A stretch of DNA of 64,000 bases from Pirellulaceae bacterium (GTDB lineage: Bacteria; Planctomycetota; Planctomycetia; Pirellulales; Pirellulaceae), in the NCBI GenBank assembly GCA_026004775.1, contig BPJU01000019.1, forward strand, positions 1 through 64,000, written 5' to 3'. The stretch's first letter is position 1. Each line of letters begins with the position of its first letter. Position numbers and translations under genes: made by a program. Of this stretch, positions 26,667 to 35,168 are shown one piece after another. Below the pieces are notes generated by a model. It saw nothing but the letters and a program-made list of their open reading frames with translations, did not search any database and had not been told where the DNA came from.

Positions 26667-28478
26667 TCACTGGCTGTTGTCCATCAGACCTGAAACACGG
26701 ATTTCTTGCAGTTCCAAGTCGGCATACCGCTGATCGCCATGTACTACGCGGATACGTCCCGGTAGCTGCCGGCCGCGGAAGGAACGGTAATCGTCGAAGT
26801 ACAGTTCGCACGGGTCGGACATACTGTCCGGGAACATCTCCATCGCCAACAGTCGTCCCGAATCACGATCGAAATAAAAATGGCACTCGACGACGTCATA
26901 GTAGGCGACGAGCACATCATACAGGCCGGTTCGACCTACCAGCGGAGCATCGCCCCAATAGATCACCTGGCCGAACTGATCGGGGCCCAAAACCAACAGG
27001 CGGCGCCACAGGTGCAGAGCGGCCAACAGCCCACCGCTTCCCAGCGGGTGGCGCTGGTCTCCCAATTCGCTTTCCAGGTCGATACGAGCCGGTCCGTCGG
27101 GAAAGCGTCCCGTGAGGTACCTGCCTTCCCAGCGGATTTCGACCGGGCTATCGGCAGCCACAGCGGCGATCGTCCAATCGCCGCTCCAATCGGGGCAGGT
27201 ATGATCGGACGCGAATCGTTGCCAGACGCGGTCTCGTTCCAGCCGATTGAAGTAGTAGTTGGCGAAGCCTCGCCGCCGCTCGTAACTTCGACGCACCTCT
27301 TCAGCGAACTGGACATCCCCGTCTGGGGCTTCGGCCTCATCCTTGGGCTGTTGCGGCTGCGGCTGATCTGGTGGTTGAGGGCCGGGAGGCTGAGGCGGTT
27401 GGGGCCGGCGAGGTGCCACGGGGCGTTCCACGACTCGCCACAATTCCTCTTCCGAATGCACTCCTGCCAAACGCACGTAAGCATCGTACCGCTGGCCGGC
27501 TCGCAGAAAGCTCAACGGCACGCGCCAGCCTTTCGGGAAGGTCCCCAACACATTCTTGAACCCGTTGGCGGTTGTGATTCGCCGGCCGCCGAACGCCACG
27601 ATCTCGTCGCCGAACCGCAATCCTCGGCGGTACGCATCGCTGGTCGCCAGCACGTTGGACACCACTACCCTGCCCCGCTCGTCCGTCAGCACGGTGGCTC
27701 CCAGCGTGGCGTGATCGACGATCCGCCCGCTGCGGAGGTTGCCCCAAAAGTTCTTGATCTGGTTGATCGAAATAGCGTAGCCGACTCCGACATTTACCCG
27801 CCCACGCTTCTCGAAAGAACCGCGACCGTTAATGCCGATCAGTTCGCCGGCCGCATTGAAAAGCGGACCACCGGAATTGCCGGGATTGATGGCCGCATCG
27901 GTTTGGATGCAATCGGCGTATTCCAGAATCGTTCCGGCCGGATATTGATAACGGTGGACACCCGAGACGATACCATAGGTGACGGTAGGCTGTAGGTCGG
28001 TTGCCAGCAGGAAAGGGTTGCCCACAGCGAAACACCAGTCGCCGACTTGGACCGTGTCGCTGTCGCCCAGGGTGGCTGCGGGAAAGTCGTCGCGGCCGAA
28101 CAGTTTGATCAGTGCTACGTCACCGGTCGGGTCCAAGCCGACCAAGACGGCATCATAGATTTGACCGTCGGCCATACCGCACTTCATGAAAGGGCCGCAC
28201 GGCTGGACGACATGGAAATTGGTCAGGGCATAGCCGTCGGGTGTGACGACCACACCACTGCCGCCACCTCGCCCGGAAGGCTCGAAGATAGCGATAGTCG
28301 GGCGGATGGCTCGAGCCATCACCTCGATGCGCTCTTGTTCCGATTGCCGCACGGCCGCTGGCACAGAGGGCGTCTGGGCGCGGGCGTCCACGGGCGCCAC
28401 GCCTGCCAGAGCAAGACAGCTTCCGGCTACCCACCACACACCTCGCAACGCCCTCGGCAGGCTCGTTCGGCCGCTCAT
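26667..28478 (-). CDS. HtrA/DegP-like serine protease with intact triad
   Basis: 603 residues. A signal peptide (residues ~12-34) leads to a trypsin-like domain with a complete triad: His89 in YALTNFHVV, Asp120 in DPTGDVALIK and Ser202 in AAINPGNSGGPLF. A PDZ domain follows (VVVSNVLATSDAYRRGLRFG, ~260-330), then a Pro/Gln-rich linker (PRRPQPPQPPGPQPPDQPQP) and a C-terminal domain of ~200 residues with LLA/LolA-like beta features (IRWEGRYLTGRFPDG). It would degrade or refold misfolded envelope proteins. It overlaps the NPCBM gene by ATGA and precedes two inactive relatives, which may be its regulators or substrate adaptors. Confidence 0.92.
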   Translation of the reverse strand: MSGRTSLPRALRGVWWVAGSCLALAGVAPVDARAQTPSVPAAVRQSEQERIEVMARAIRPTIAIFEPSGRGGGSGVVVTPDGYALTNFHVVQPCGPFMKCGMADGQIYDAVLVGLDPTGDVALIKLFGRDDFPAATLGDSDTVQVGDWCFAVGNPFLLATDLQPTVTYGIVSGVHRYQYPAGTILEYADCIQTDAAINPGNSGGPLFNAAGELIGINGRGSFEKRGRVNVGVGYAISINQIKNFWGNLRSGRIVDHATLGATVLTDERGRVVVSNVLATSDAYRRGLRFGDEIVAFGGRRITTANGFKNVLGTFPKGWRVPLSFLRAGQRYDAYVRLAGVHSEEELWRVVERPVAPRRPQPPQPPGPQPPDQPQPQQPKDEAEAPDGDVQFAEEVRRSYERRRGFANYYFNRLERDRVWQRFASDHTCPDWSGDWTIAAVAADSPVEIRWEGRYLTGRFPDGPARIDLESELGDQRHPLGSGGLLAALHLWRRLLVLGPDQFGQVIYWGDAPLVGRTGLYDVLVAYYDVVECHFYFDRDSGRLLAMEMFPDSMSDPCELYFDDYRSFRGRQLPGRIRVVHGDQRYADLELQEIRVSGLMDNSQ

Positions 28479-29680
28479 TGCGTCAGTCTCGCATCTGTCA
28501 CATACAAATAGTCCCCGGCGTCACCGCCCGCGCCGTAATCGGCCACGATTGTCAAACGCCGCGCCCCACCCAAGGGTATCTCCACCTGGGTCACTTGACC
28601 CGGTACGGCAAAGTTCTGTTGCCATACCACTTTACCATCCAGCACCACGCGGCACTCCACGCTGCCCGTGGCATTTTCCACCCGTTGCTCGTCCGTACCT
28701 ATCGTCGCTCGGAAATATCGGTACCCTTCCGGCAACCGGTACGTTACTTCATTATAGCTGTGCAGGGCCAGCCCTTTATACCAAGTGCGGCCGGCAAGCC
28801 GAATCGGTCCCCCATCGAAAGTTTCGTTGAACCGGGGAGCACGCAGGGGCGCCAGCAGTTCGTCGGGCAGTTTACTGGGAATGAAGGTGCGCCATTGAGC
28901 GGCCTCGACCGGCAGGTCGCTCAAATAGAGCGAATGGCCGGAAGCATAGTCAATCGCCGCCAATTGCTCCCATTCAGCCGAAGCACGTAGCCCTCCGATC
29001 GAAACCCATTCCAACCGGTCTTCCTTCCGCTCCAGGTGTTCGACACTCCAGGACGAACCGTCTTTGAGCAGCACGCGGGCTGCCAGGGCCGGCCCGCGCG
29101 AGGCCTGAGCACTATAGAAGACCAGGCCCACAATGCGTTCCCGCTTCGGCTCGATCCGGTCACCTTCGAATTCGAATTCCACCACCTGCTCGTCAACGCG
29201 ATGCACTACGCCCTCTAACACATCCAAAGCCACAGTGCCGTTACGCTCAGCGCGATAGACCAGAAGATCTTTGGCCGGCGGCTTCGCCAAAATTTCATTC
29301 CATTGGCGTACGAGGGTTTCGTTGCCTCCAAGATCCTGGAGCAAGACGTGTTTTATCTGACCGGCGGGAACGGCGATCAGTTTGCCATCCGTATCGGTGA
29401 TGGTTGCCTGAGCTCGCTCCAGGTGAAAATCCTTCATGGCGATTCGCGAGCCGTCTCGCAACCATACGGCACGCCCAGGTGTCGGTGCGGGCTGTTCGCT
29501 CAAGCGGAGCCAGCGAACTTGTGTGCCCGGTATGGAAATCGTCTGGTCACCGCTGGCCAATACGATCTCTTGCAGTGAGAGCTGTTGCAACTGTCCAGTA
29601 ACCAGCTTTCCATCCACCAGCTCCACTTGTACCGCCGGCGGAGCCATCACGAGCAACGTAAAACTTATCAACCATGGCAT
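28475..29680 (-). CDS. Exported NPCBM-domain protein
   Basis: 401 residues with a short hydrophobic N-terminus (SFTLLVMAPPAVQV). The first 270 residues contain repeated short beta motifs (DGKLVTGQLQQLSLQEIVL, DGSRIAMKDFHLERAQATIT, DGSSWSVEHLERKEDRLEWV). Residues ~290-401 match the NPCBM carbohydrate-binding fold: GRTWYKGLALHSYNEVTYRL, YRYFRATIGTDEQ and SVECRVVLDGKVVW. It likely binds a glycan in the envelope. The gene overlaps the active HtrA gene and follows the 29737-30795 gene by about 56 bp in the long moxR operon. Confidence 0.85.
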   Translation of the reverse strand: MPWLISFTLLVMAPPAVQVELVDGKLVTGQLQQLSLQEIVLASGDQTISIPGTQVRWLRLSEQPAPTPGRAVWLRDGSRIAMKDFHLERAQATITDTDGKLIAVPAGQIKHVLLQDLGGNETLVRQWNEILAKPPAKDLLVYRAERNGTVALDVLEGVVHRVDEQVVEFEFEGDRIEPKRERIVGLVFYSAQASRGPALAARVLLKDGSSWSVEHLERKEDRLEWVSIGGLRASAEWEQLAAIDYASGHSLYLSDLPVEAAQWRTFIPSKLPDELLAPLRAPRFNETFDGGPIRLAGRTWYKGLALHSYNEVTYRLPEGYRYFRATIGTDEQRVENATGSVECRVVLDGKVVWQQNFAVPGQVTQVEIPLGGARRLTIVADYGAGGDAGDYLYVTDARLTQ

Positions 29681-29736
29681 GGGATTGTTTTTCTCCGCCG
29701 ATAACGATGGGCTCGACCACCGTAGTGGTTTAGCAC

Positions 29737-30795
29737 CTAGGGGGATGTCCTGGCCAATTTGCGAAAATATTCTTCGATGACCGTCCTGTAGTGGGATGGC
29801 AAATTCTTGGTAACTTCCTGAAGGGCTTCTTCACGCTCGCGGGGCGGCAGGTTTCCCCAGCCGGACCCGTGGCCGATATCTCTTTGGGCAACATTACCGG
29901 GACCGGTGCCACCCAGCGGGGCACTATCCTGCGCGGGCTGGCTGGGCTGCAATGTGCCGCCCGCCGCGCCGCCGTTTTGTTGCTGGAGCTGCTGTTCCAA
30001 TTCTTCGATCATCTTGTCGAGTTTGGCAATCACTTCGTCCTCTTTCTTGCGAACGATCGTACCGGCCCGTCCCAGATCCAGCCGGCGGCGGATATCATCC
30101 ATCATCCGAGCCACCTCATCCAGACTGTCGGGTTCCAAGGGCGATAAATCGGCTGCCATCAACTGGGCGATGTCGCGGTAACGGCGAGGGATCGACGATT
30201 GACGGGCTAGCAGTCGTGACAGCGTCGCCAGACATTCGTCCTTATGGAGCAGCTTGTGGTGAGCGACGCTCTTGTAAAAGAGCAGCGTCGCCGGTACCAA
30301 CACCTCTTCCGGCCGCAACTCCCGGCAAACTTCCAACGCCTCATCATACAGCTCCTGCTGTACTAACCAGCGAGCCAAATAAACGCGCATCGTTCCATCC
30401 ACCAGCTTGTCGGAGATGGGGTTTTCAACAAGCTTCCACCGTGGAAGCGGTACTGGAGGAGGAGTCTGGTGGGTGACTTGCCAGATTTCGGCAGCAGCCG
30501 GAACCACACGGGCGACGGTTGCGGCGAGCTGGTCCAACAAAGCCGATTCGTCCAGACGCCGGTCCTCCGGCGGCCATGGGGCGAGCAACTCACCGCGCAG
30601 CGACTCATCCACCGACTGCTCGTTAAGCCACGCGACGACGGCCGCCCGCACTTCGCCATACGACGGCGTTTTCCACGTACTGGCCGTCTCGGCAAAGTCC
30701 TGGCCGGCGGCTACCGACGCAACCATAGTCACCAGCCATGCCGGTAGAAATCCCAGACTACAACCAAACCTCATGCTCACATTTCGATCGGCCAT
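29737..30795 (-). CDS. Exported helical protein of the moxR operon, unknown
   Basis: About 352 residues; ATG 30795 gives a signal peptide ending near SVAAGQ, with ATG 30774 as alternative. It is mostly helical (ELYDEALEVCRELRPEEVLV and LLHKDECLATLSRLLARQSS resemble TPR-like helices), then a coiled coil (VIAKLDKMIEELEQQLQQQN) and a Gly-rich tail before a conserved end (EALQEVTKNLPSHYRTVIEE). No named family is certain. Similar proteins accompany planctomycete MoxR/BatA operons, so a structural or adaptor role there is likely. Confidence 0.65.
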   Translation of the reverse strand: MADRNVSMRFGCSLGFLPAWLVTMVASVAAGQDFAETASTWKTPSYGEVRAAVVAWLNEQSVDESLRGELLAPWPPEDRRLDESALLDQLAATVARVVPAAAEIWQVTHQTPPPVPLPRWKLVENPISDKLVDGTMRVYLARWLVQQELYDEALEVCRELRPEEVLVPATLLFYKSVAHHKLLHKDECLATLSRLLARQSSIPRRYRDIAQLMAADLSPLEPDSLDEVARMMDDIRRRLDLGRAGTIVRKKEDEVIAKLDKMIEELEQQLQQQNGGAAGGTLQPSQPAQDSAPLGGTGPGNVAQRDIGHGSGWGNLPPREREEALQEVTKNLPSHYRTVIEEYFRKLARTSP

Positions 30796-30836
30796 AACCA
30801 CGGTGCCCTTGCTGCGTCACGCTGCTTCTGTTTCCG

Positions 30837-32705
30837 CTACCGGTTCTTGCCCAGCACGATTGTCCGCGTTATCTCGTGCACTTTCTTTTCGCGTTCCGCC
30901 AACTGGTCCAACGCCTCGAGCAACTCGCGGTCCGTCACCTGCCCCACCGGGTCGTCCATGTCGGCCAGCAACCGAGCATAACGCTGCGTGCGGGTGTTGA
31001 CCCGCATCTGCAACGACCGAATCATTTTCAATTCGGCCAGCATGTCCACCAGCGGTTGGTCGCCCGGCTGGCTCGGCTGTTGTTGCTGCTGCTGGCGGCG
31101 CCGCTGCTGATCGTCCAGAGCCCGCTGCAACGCCTCGATCAACTCTTCCAGCGTCGCGATGATCTCCTCCTGGGACTCCTGAGTCAGAAAATTTGTATTC
31201 AAGGCGGCCAGCCGATCCGCCACCCGATTCATCTCGTCGCGCATCTGCTCCACCGTCTCCGGAAACGCCACCGAGGACCCCTCCTCCTGCAACAAAGTCA
31301 AGGCACGGTCCGCTTCCAACGCCACGCGACGCTGGTCGGTCGCCAACTGGTTGGCCTGGATGGCAAAGTCACGTCCGCGTTCCGATTCGGGAACCCGATC
31401 CAAACGCTTCGTCCCTTCATAGATGCGGAGTTCCATTTCCAGCATCTTGCGGAAACGACTCTCCAACAGCGCCAACATCCGCTCGATCTCCTCCTCACGC
31501 AACTGGCGCAAAATCTCCTCCAACTCGGCCTTCGCCTTTTCCAGCTCTTCTTTCGCCTTTTCCTGCTCCTCCAACGACTCGCTGCGCTTGGCCTCTTCCA
31601 GCCTCTTCTGAGCCGCACGCATCCGCTGCTCGGCCGCCTCGATCCGTTGCCGCGCCGACGGTGTTTGAGACGATGGATTGTTGTCTTGCTGCTGCCCTTG
31701 CTGTCCCTGCTGTCCCTGCTGTCCTTGCTGTCCCTGCTGTCCTTGTTGCCCTTGCTGTCCTTGCTGTCCTTGTTGCCCTTGCTGCCCTTGCTGTCCTTGC
31801 TGCCCTTGCTGTCCTTGTTGTCCTTGTTGTCCTTGTTGTCCTTGTTGTCCTTGTTGTCCTTGTTGTCCTTGTTGCCCTTGCTGTCCTTGTTGCCCTTGCT
31901 GTCCTTGTTGCCCTTGCTGTCCTTGTTGCCCTTGCTGTCCTTGTTGCCCTTGCTGTCCTTGTTGCCCTTGCTGGCCCGGCTGTCCCTCTTGGCCTTCGGG
32001 AGTTTGTTGAGGCGGGGTGGTGGATTGTTCTCCGGTTCCGTTCGGCTGTTCCCATTGGCGGAGTTGATCGGCCAGTGAGCGGGTGCGGTCGGCCAATCGA
32101 GCCTGTTCTTGAGCCAGTGGTCGCGGATCTTGAGCGCCTTCGGTGCGGCCTTGCAAGCTGTTTTGTTGGCGGATGAGGCGTTCGACTTCACGGATGGCTT
32201 CGCGTATGCGTTCTCGTTCGTTCTTGATGCGATCCGAGCGGTTCTCGCTGAGCAACAGCTCCAGCAGGGATCGCATCTGTTTGAGCACTTCGGTCTGTTC
32301 ATCGGTAGCGCGGCGGTAGTCGCGGCGCGCAAGCAGTTCGGCGATGACTTCCAGTTGTTTGCGGGTCAGTTGGTCGGCCGACTGTTCGTAGGCTCGCTTC
32401 AGAATAGCTGCCCGTCTTGGGTTATCGGCCGCTTCCAGGGCGGCCAGGTCGAACAGCAGCTTTTCCAGGCGGGCATACCGATCAGCCAGATTGGCTTGGC
32501 TGATCGCCAGATTGGCTTCGGATGCCGACGGCTGCGAAGGGGGATTGTCCGACTTGTCTTGCGAAGCTGAAGGCGACGCCTCGGGGGTGGCGGGATTCTG
32601 TTGTGAAGGTGCCGGCTGAGCCGAGCAGGCGTCGAAGGCGGTGTGGGCAAGGCAAACCAGCACGAGCGACCAAACGCCCATAGCGGCGAGCCGTCGGGAA
32701 AACAT
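30837..32705 (-). CDS. Exported coiled-coil protein with GQQ tripeptide repeat
   Basis: 622 residues from ATG 32705 behind AAGGAG. After a signal peptide (AAMGVWSLVLVCLAHTAFDA) come helical, coiled-coil regions on both sides of a low-complexity block of about 30 GQQ units (residues ~245-340). The C-terminal half is rich in Glu, Arg and Gln (RIEAAEQRMRAAQKRLEEAK) and has further long helices. No enzyme motif is present. It probably acts as a rod or spacer in the envelope complex made by the operon. The repeat is encoded by near-identical 9-bp units and is likely to vary in length between strains. Confidence 0.75.
   Translation of the reverse strand: MFSRRLAAMGVWSLVLVCLAHTAFDACSAQPAPSQQNPATPEASPSASQDKSDNPPSQPSASEANLAISQANLADRYARLEKLLFDLAALEAADNPRRAAILKRAYEQSADQLTRKQLEVIAELLARRDYRRATDEQTEVLKQMRSLLELLLSENRSDRIKNERERIREAIREVERLIRQQNSLQGRTEGAQDPRPLAQEQARLADRTRSLADQLRQWEQPNGTGEQSTTPPQQTPEGQEGQPGQQGQQGQQGQQGQQGQQGQQGQQGQQGQQGQQGQQGQQGQQGQQGQQGQQGQQGQQGQQGQQGQQGQQGQQGQQGQQGQQGQQGQQGQQGQQGQQQDNNPSSQTPSARQRIEAAEQRMRAAQKRLEEAKRSESLEEQEKAKEELEKAKAELEEILRQLREEEIERMLALLESRFRKMLEMELRIYEGTKRLDRVPESERGRDFAIQANQLATDQRRVALEADRALTLLQEEGSSVAFPETVEQMRDEMNRVADRLAALNTNFLTQESQEEIIATLEELIEALQRALDDQQRRRQQQQQQPSQPGDQPLVDMLAELKMIRSLQMRVNTRTQRYARLLADMDDPVGQVTDRELLEALDQLAEREKKVHEITRTIVLGKNR
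31690..31974. repeat. Nonamer tandem repeat encoding (GQQ)n
   Basis: About 30 near-perfect 9-bp units, alternating TTGCTGTCC and TTGTTGCCC on the plus strand, which encode Gly-Gln-Gln on the minus strand. Because 9 is a multiple of three, unit gain or loss keeps the frame. It lies inside the coiled-coil protein gene. Confidence 0.95.
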
Positions 32706-32740
32706 ATCCAAGGCTCCTTACACCGAACCGGTTTTCGCGG

Positions 32741-35068
32741 TTATTTCAGCAATTCCAAGGCTTCTTGCTTTCTTGCTTTCTGGGTTTCCTCCAAGATCCG
32801 TTCTTGTTCTTTGATCAAGTTGCGCACGATTTCGACAAGTTCATTATACGACTCGATGTTCAGCATGGCTTCCAGAACCTGGTTCAATTCGGCTATCAAC
32901 TGGTTTGCCTCGTTGATCGCCTGTTCGGCTTTTACCGCCGGCTGCTGCTGCAAGGCGACTGCTTTTTCCAGTTCAGCGAGCGTTTTTTCCCAAGCGGTGA
33001 AGCGTTCCTCGCCGATGCGCCGAAGCGGGTCGACCACCAATTCCTTCAGGCGGCTCTTGCGGTCTTCGGCGTCAACACGGTTATTGATCAGTTCTTCGCG
33101 GATGGTGTTGAGCACGGCGGCGATGCCCATAACTTCCGAGGCGGACTTCTGGCATTGGCGGAGCGCTTGTTGGATGCGGATGGCCCGCAAATCGATTCGC
33201 GGGCCGGTGCCGGAAGAGGCGCCGGCCTCACCTGTTGGGGGGCGTTCCCGCGGGTCGAGTTCGGCCGTTACTCCGAGGATTTCGTTTTGGACGCGGATCA
33301 GCGAGTCTCGGGTTTGGGTGAGTTCATCCAGCACGTGTTCCAGCCGCCGCCGTTCGGCCAGTTCGCGGCGGTCCAACCGGATCAGCAATTCTTCCGGGGT
33401 GACTACTTCCAATTCTAATCGTTCCGCGGCGGCGACATTCGGACCGCTCGCCAGGTCGCAAAGATCGCGGGCCTTGATCGTTACGAACAGCTTTTGGCCT
33501 GGTTCGAGCATCACTGGAGGCTGTCGGGCTCGCAGTTGCCGAAAATCCAACCCACCGGCTACCGACCCATCGCGTGCGACGGCCAGCGGTTCCCGTGCAG
33601 CCGGCTCATCGTTCCGCTGGTACTCGAACCATGCCTCGGCCACACGGTAGTCGTCCTGGATGGTGCCTTCGACCGGGATCACAACCTGAGGCGTTACGGC
33701 GCTGCCGATACCGCGGATGGTCAGATTCAATTCCGGCGGTTTATCCTCGATGGCGGTCAGCACGACGCGATGCGGCGAGTCGCTCAGCACATTGTCCGTG
33801 TCGCGCAGCGAGATTTCCAAAGCGACATTGCCTTCCAGGGCGGGGATTTCGTAGGTCAATTCTTGTCGTGGTTGGCCGCTGTTGTTGACATTATGAAATT
33901 GGCCCGTACTTGTTTCCGCGATTTCGGCCGACAGGAGGGGTTTGTTGGTCTTCATGTGGAGAAGCACTCGAGTACCGCGCGGCAGCGACATGCCGCTCGA
34001 CCGATACGGCATCCGCCGCGGCAACCACAACCCTTGGGCCTCATCCACCAGATAGCTCGGAAAAACACACTCAAGTTCCGTTTCGATGACGGCGGGAGCA
34101 TCGACGGCCTTGATGGTGAAGTGGCGGAGTCGATGGTCGGCTCCCACTACGTCGAAACGGATATCACCGAGAACGCCGCGAAACGGTTTTTCATCGTACG
34201 AAAAATATTGAAAGCCATCGCGCGGTGCACCATCACGGCGCATGGCTACTCGTCCCGCAGCGCCATCTTCGGTGCGGTACAGGATGCGGCACGTCTCGGG
34301 CACGCGCTCGGCGTCGATCGCGGCACGAACATGGACGATCAACCGGGCTCCACGGGCCACCTTCACTTCACCGTCCTGGAAGGGCAGGATGTTCGACCAG
34401 ACTTGCTCTCCGCTTCGCACCGAGCGGTGTTCGACTTGGATGCCGACCATTTGGATATGAGCCCGTCGCGGCCACGGTTCGTCCGACAGACCGTACATGC
34501 GTTCAAGACCCAGGCGTACGACATCCGGCCGCATGGCGTAGAGCCCGGTCAGGGGAAGCAGCAACAGAGCCACGGCCATCGTTTGGCGGATCAACGGTTT
34601 CCACACGAGTAGTTGGCCAGGGCGTACCTGGGGTGCATAGCTGCGCGCCACCGCCTCGGTGATGGCCAGCATATCCCGGCTGTACGGTTGATCGGGTTTT
34701 GGGGCAAGTTGCACGGCTGTGATCAGGCTTTCCTCGAACTGCTCGAAACGCCGCTCCACGACCAGCGCCAAACTTTCGTCCGGCAGTCGCGCCAAGGCTC
34801 GCCGCAGCCAACGCCGATAGAGTATCGTCAGGTAGCCGCCGAGCACGCCGGCCAGAAACACAGCGCGCAGCCACACCGGCAACTCACTGGCCCACAATAC
34901 CACTGGTCCGTAATCCAGAGCTAGGAAGACCCAAAACGTAAGAAGGGCCCAACCGGCCAAGCCCAGCGCCGTGTCGGTCAATACCCATAGTTGCACCCGC
35001 CGCCGCAAGCGATCCAGCAGCGTTCGGATCTCCGGTGCCATGTGGGCTGACGTTGTTGCTACCGGCAT
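32741..35068 (-). CDS. DUF4175-like large membrane and coiled-coil protein
   Basis: About 775 residues from ATG 35068 (an upstream ATG at 35107 adds 13). Three hydrophobic helices near the N-terminus (TALGLAGWALLTFWVFLALD, WLRAVFLAGVLGGYLTILY and MAVALLLLPLTGLYAM) are followed by a large extracytoplasmic region with Ig-like beta domains (RGARLIVHVRAAIDAERVPE and later VTPQVVIPVEGTIQDDYRVA) and a long C-terminal coiled coil. The layout resembles DUF4175 proteins, which sit in MoxR/BatA operons of Alphaproteobacteria and planctomycetes. It probably spans the envelope as a scaffold. Confidence 0.75.
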   Translation of the reverse strand: MPVATTSAHMAPEIRTLLDRLRRRVQLWVLTDTALGLAGWALLTFWVFLALDYGPVVLWASELPVWLRAVFLAGVLGGYLTILYRRWLRRALARLPDESLALVVERRFEQFEESLITAVQLAPKPDQPYSRDMLAITEAVARSYAPQVRPGQLLVWKPLIRQTMAVALLLLPLTGLYAMRPDVVRLGLERMYGLSDEPWPRRAHIQMVGIQVEHRSVRSGEQVWSNILPFQDGEVKVARGARLIVHVRAAIDAERVPETCRILYRTEDGAAGRVAMRRDGAPRDGFQYFSYDEKPFRGVLGDIRFDVVGADHRLRHFTIKAVDAPAVIETELECVFPSYLVDEAQGLWLPRRMPYRSSGMSLPRGTRVLLHMKTNKPLLSAEIAETSTGQFHNVNNSGQPRQELTYEIPALEGNVALEISLRDTDNVLSDSPHRVVLTAIEDKPPELNLTIRGIGSAVTPQVVIPVEGTIQDDYRVAEAWFEYQRNDEPAAREPLAVARDGSVAGGLDFRQLRARQPPVMLEPGQKLFVTIKARDLCDLASGPNVAAAERLELEVVTPEELLIRLDRRELAERRRLEHVLDELTQTRDSLIRVQNEILGVTAELDPRERPPTGEAGASSGTGPRIDLRAIRIQQALRQCQKSASEVMGIAAVLNTIREELINNRVDAEDRKSRLKELVVDPLRRIGEERFTAWEKTLAELEKAVALQQQPAVKAEQAINEANQLIAELNQVLEAMLNIESYNELVEIVRNLIKEQERILEETQKARKQEALELLK

Positions 35069-35168
35069 ACGTGGATTCCTTGGGGTGGCCGACAGCCAAC
35101 TGGGCATTTTAAGGTCTTTTCCAGCAACGTACCAACCGCAGTTTCTCCGTCTTCTGGTGGAAGTCCGC

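Noticed and set aside
31690-31974. Possible CRISPR or non-coding repeat on the plus strand; Cys/Pro- and Leu-rich plus-strand frames
   Set aside because: The repeat is the (GQQ)n codon run of a well-supported minus-strand gene; the plus-strand frames are its antisense shadows.
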